This document shows positions 6,899 to 7,264 of a stretch of 7,264 bases of DNA, piece by piece (positions within the stretch are counted from its first letter, which is position 1; each line of letters begins with the position of its first letter). A program made the translations under genes and the position numbers. This DNA is from Burkholderiaceae bacterium. Lineage in GTDB: Bacteria; Pseudomonadota; Gammaproteobacteria; Burkholderiales; Burkholderiaceae_C. Location of the stretch: positions 1-7,264 of the forward strand of contig JAIRQU010000225.1 of NCBI GenBank assembly GCA_031256305.1, written 5' to 3'. The notes below the pieces were generated by a model. That model was not told the origin of the DNA. It saw nothing but the letters and a program-made list of their open reading frames with translations, and ran no database searches.

Positions 6899-6948
6899 AA
6901 AAAACCGGCAAAAGCCCGTCAGGTCAAGAATCAGGCGATTCTACGGGC
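6899..6948 (-). terminator. Possible intrinsic terminator after rfbC
   Basis: On the minus strand GCCCGT (6948-6943) pairs with ACGGGC (6919-6914). The intervening 23 bases contain a second perfect stem, GAATC/GATTC, with a four-base loop (6941-6928). The outer stem is followed at once by TTTT, then GCCGG, then six T (6904-6899). The position after rfbC and before gspE fits a terminator insulating the two units. The outer stem is short and the loop large, so strength is uncertain. Confidence 0.5.
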
Positions 6949-7026
6949 GGCGCGGGCGCGCTCTTGCAAATCGGAGTAGAGGGAGTAGATCACCGCCGGG
7001 CCGCGGCGGTTCCCAAAGGTTCTCAA
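6931..7026 (-). other. Unconfirmed 31-codon ORF between rfbC and gspE
   Basis: This is a possible small ORF or the remnant of a gene end. It begins at a TTG whose TTGA overlaps the rfbC stop and ends at TGA inside the terminator-like stem. A GTG at 6993 would give 20 residues, VIYSLYSDLQERARAARRIA as encoded. Most codons end in G or C and the composition is protein-like, with a likely basic amphipathic helix. Neither start has a ribosome binding site. I do not recognise the sequence and assign no function. Confidence 0.2.
6992..7010. repeat. Perfect 7-bp GC-rich inverted repeat after rfbC
   Basis: ACCGCCG and CGGCGGT form a seven-base-pair stem with a five-base loop (GGCCG), 12 bases past the rfbC stop in the direction of transcription. 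No T run follows on the minus strand, so it is not a classical terminator. It could protect the mRNA 3' end or be chance in GC-rich DNA. Confidence 0.5.
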
Positions 7027-7264
7027 CCGGGCAGATCGGCCCGCGCCAGCGGCGGCGCGGCGCGGTCCTTGTCCGAGAGCAGCGGCGCGGCGATGCCGTG
7101 CGCGGCCAGCGGCCAGTCGATGCCGATGGCCGGGTCGTTCCAGGCGATGCAGCGCTCGTGCGCGGGGGCGTAATAGTCGCTGGCCTTGTAGAGAAAGTCC
7201 GCCGTGTCCGAGAGCACCACAAAGCCGTGCGCCATGCCCGGCGGCAGCCAGAACTGGCGCTGGT
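7023..7264 (-). CDS. rfbC: RfbC/RmlC-type dTDP-4-dehydrorhamnose 3,5-epimerase (C-terminal part)
   Basis: RfbC epimerises dTDP-4-dehydro-6-deoxyglucose at C3 and C5, the third step of dTDP-L-rhamnose synthesis for O-antigen and other surface glycans. Only the last 79 residues are in the window; the N-terminal part and catalytic His lie beyond the right edge. The visible part has clear family signatures: QRQFWLPPGMAHGFVVLSD, then ADFLYKASDYYAPAHERCI, then WNDPAIGIDWPL, followed by the usual LLSDKDRAAPPL ending. The Tyr residues of 'LYK--DYY' and the Asp of 'DPAIGIDWP' are conserved in the family. The stop is where family members normally end, so the 3' end looks complete. A related epimerase with another product, such as an RmlC paralogue, cannot be excluded from the C-terminus alone. 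It is on the same strand as gspE but is probably a separate transcription unit. Confidence 0.95.
   Translation of the reverse strand, partial: QRQFWLPPGMAHGFVVLSDTADFLYKASDYYAPAHERCIAWNDPAIGIDWPLAAHGIAAPLLSDKDRAAPPLARADLPG

Larger units (their letters stand above)
6885..7022. other. rfbC-gspE intergenic region
   Basis: This 138-base gap separates the polysaccharide gene from the secretion operon and is where a gspE promoter would be expected. On the minus strand it holds, in order, a GC-rich perfect hairpin, a short coding-like frame, a terminator-like stem with T runs, and a pyrimidine/T-rich leader before gspE. I could not identify a convincing sigma-70 promoter: TTGACC at 6927-6922 is a fair -35, but the 17-base-spaced hexamer is only TTTTTT. 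Confidence 0.6.

Noticed and set aside
6885..6911. TTG start for gspE adding nine residues
   Set aside because: It lies in the T-rich end of the terminator-like stem and has no ribosome binding site. The ATG at 6884 gives MPEFPQTL and a normal N-terminal domain.
6899..6927. Sigma-70 promoter for gspE with TTGACC as the -35
   Set aside because: The -10 position at 17 or 18 bases spacing reads TTTTTT or TTTTTG, a poor match, and it coincides with the terminator-like T run.
6973..6989. Tandem 8-bp repeat GGAGTAGA as an operator
   Set aside because: Two copies nine bases apart correspond to TAC TCC CTC TAC TCC in the small minus-strand frame. There is no symmetry or further copy to suggest a binding site.
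1..7264. tRNA, rRNA, CRISPR, insertion sequence or phage features
   Set aside because: I saw no transposase, terminal inverted repeats, spaced direct repeats or tRNA-like folds. Apart from the 7022-6885 gap the window is almost entirely coding.

Overview
The window is a GC-rich stretch with mostly G/C-ending codons. It holds most of a type II secretion system (T2SS) operon, all read on the minus strand. The gene order (E-F-G-H-I-J-K-L, with no gspC among them), the PilN-like GspL and the codon use suggest a betaproteobacterium, perhaps of the Burkholderiales (Bordetella/Achromobacter-like). The order also resembles the xps operon of Xanthomonas. This placement is inference; no rRNA or other phylogenetic marker is present.

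Layout in the direction of transcription (right to left): the 3' end of an rfbC/rmlC-type sugar epimerase gene (7264-7023) belongs to the preceding nucleotide-sugar or polysaccharide cluster. A 138-base gap (7022-6885) follows. It holds a GC-rich hairpin, a terminator-like stem followed by T runs, and a doubtful 31-codon ORF. The secretion operon then runs without a real break: gspE (ATPase), gspF (inner-membrane platform), gspG (major pseudopilin), gspH, gspI, gspJ and gspK (minor pseudopilins), and gspL (cytoplasm-to-periplasm linker, cut by the left window edge). Overlaps of 8, 4, 4, 4 and 7 bases join E/F, G/H, H/I, I/J and J/K. F/G is separated by 18 bases carrying a Shine-Dalgarno site, and K/L by 37 bases without an obvious one.

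Together the genes would make the inner-membrane motor (E, F, L) and the pseudopilus (G as shaft, H-I-J-K as tip) that push folded exoproteins from the periplasm through an outer-membrane secretin. The secretin (gspD), gspM, gspN and the prepilin peptidase are not in the window; M, N and D may lie beyond the left edge, as in xps-type operons. All five pseudopilins carry a visible prepilin cleavage site.

I found no evidence of a new system. The window is an ordinary, apparently intact T2SS operon. The points worth a second look are modest: the MshEN-like GspE N-terminus, the glycine-rich Cys-ended tail of GspJ that also encodes the gspK ribosome binding site, the short GspK, and the coding-like ORF in the rfbC-gspE gap.
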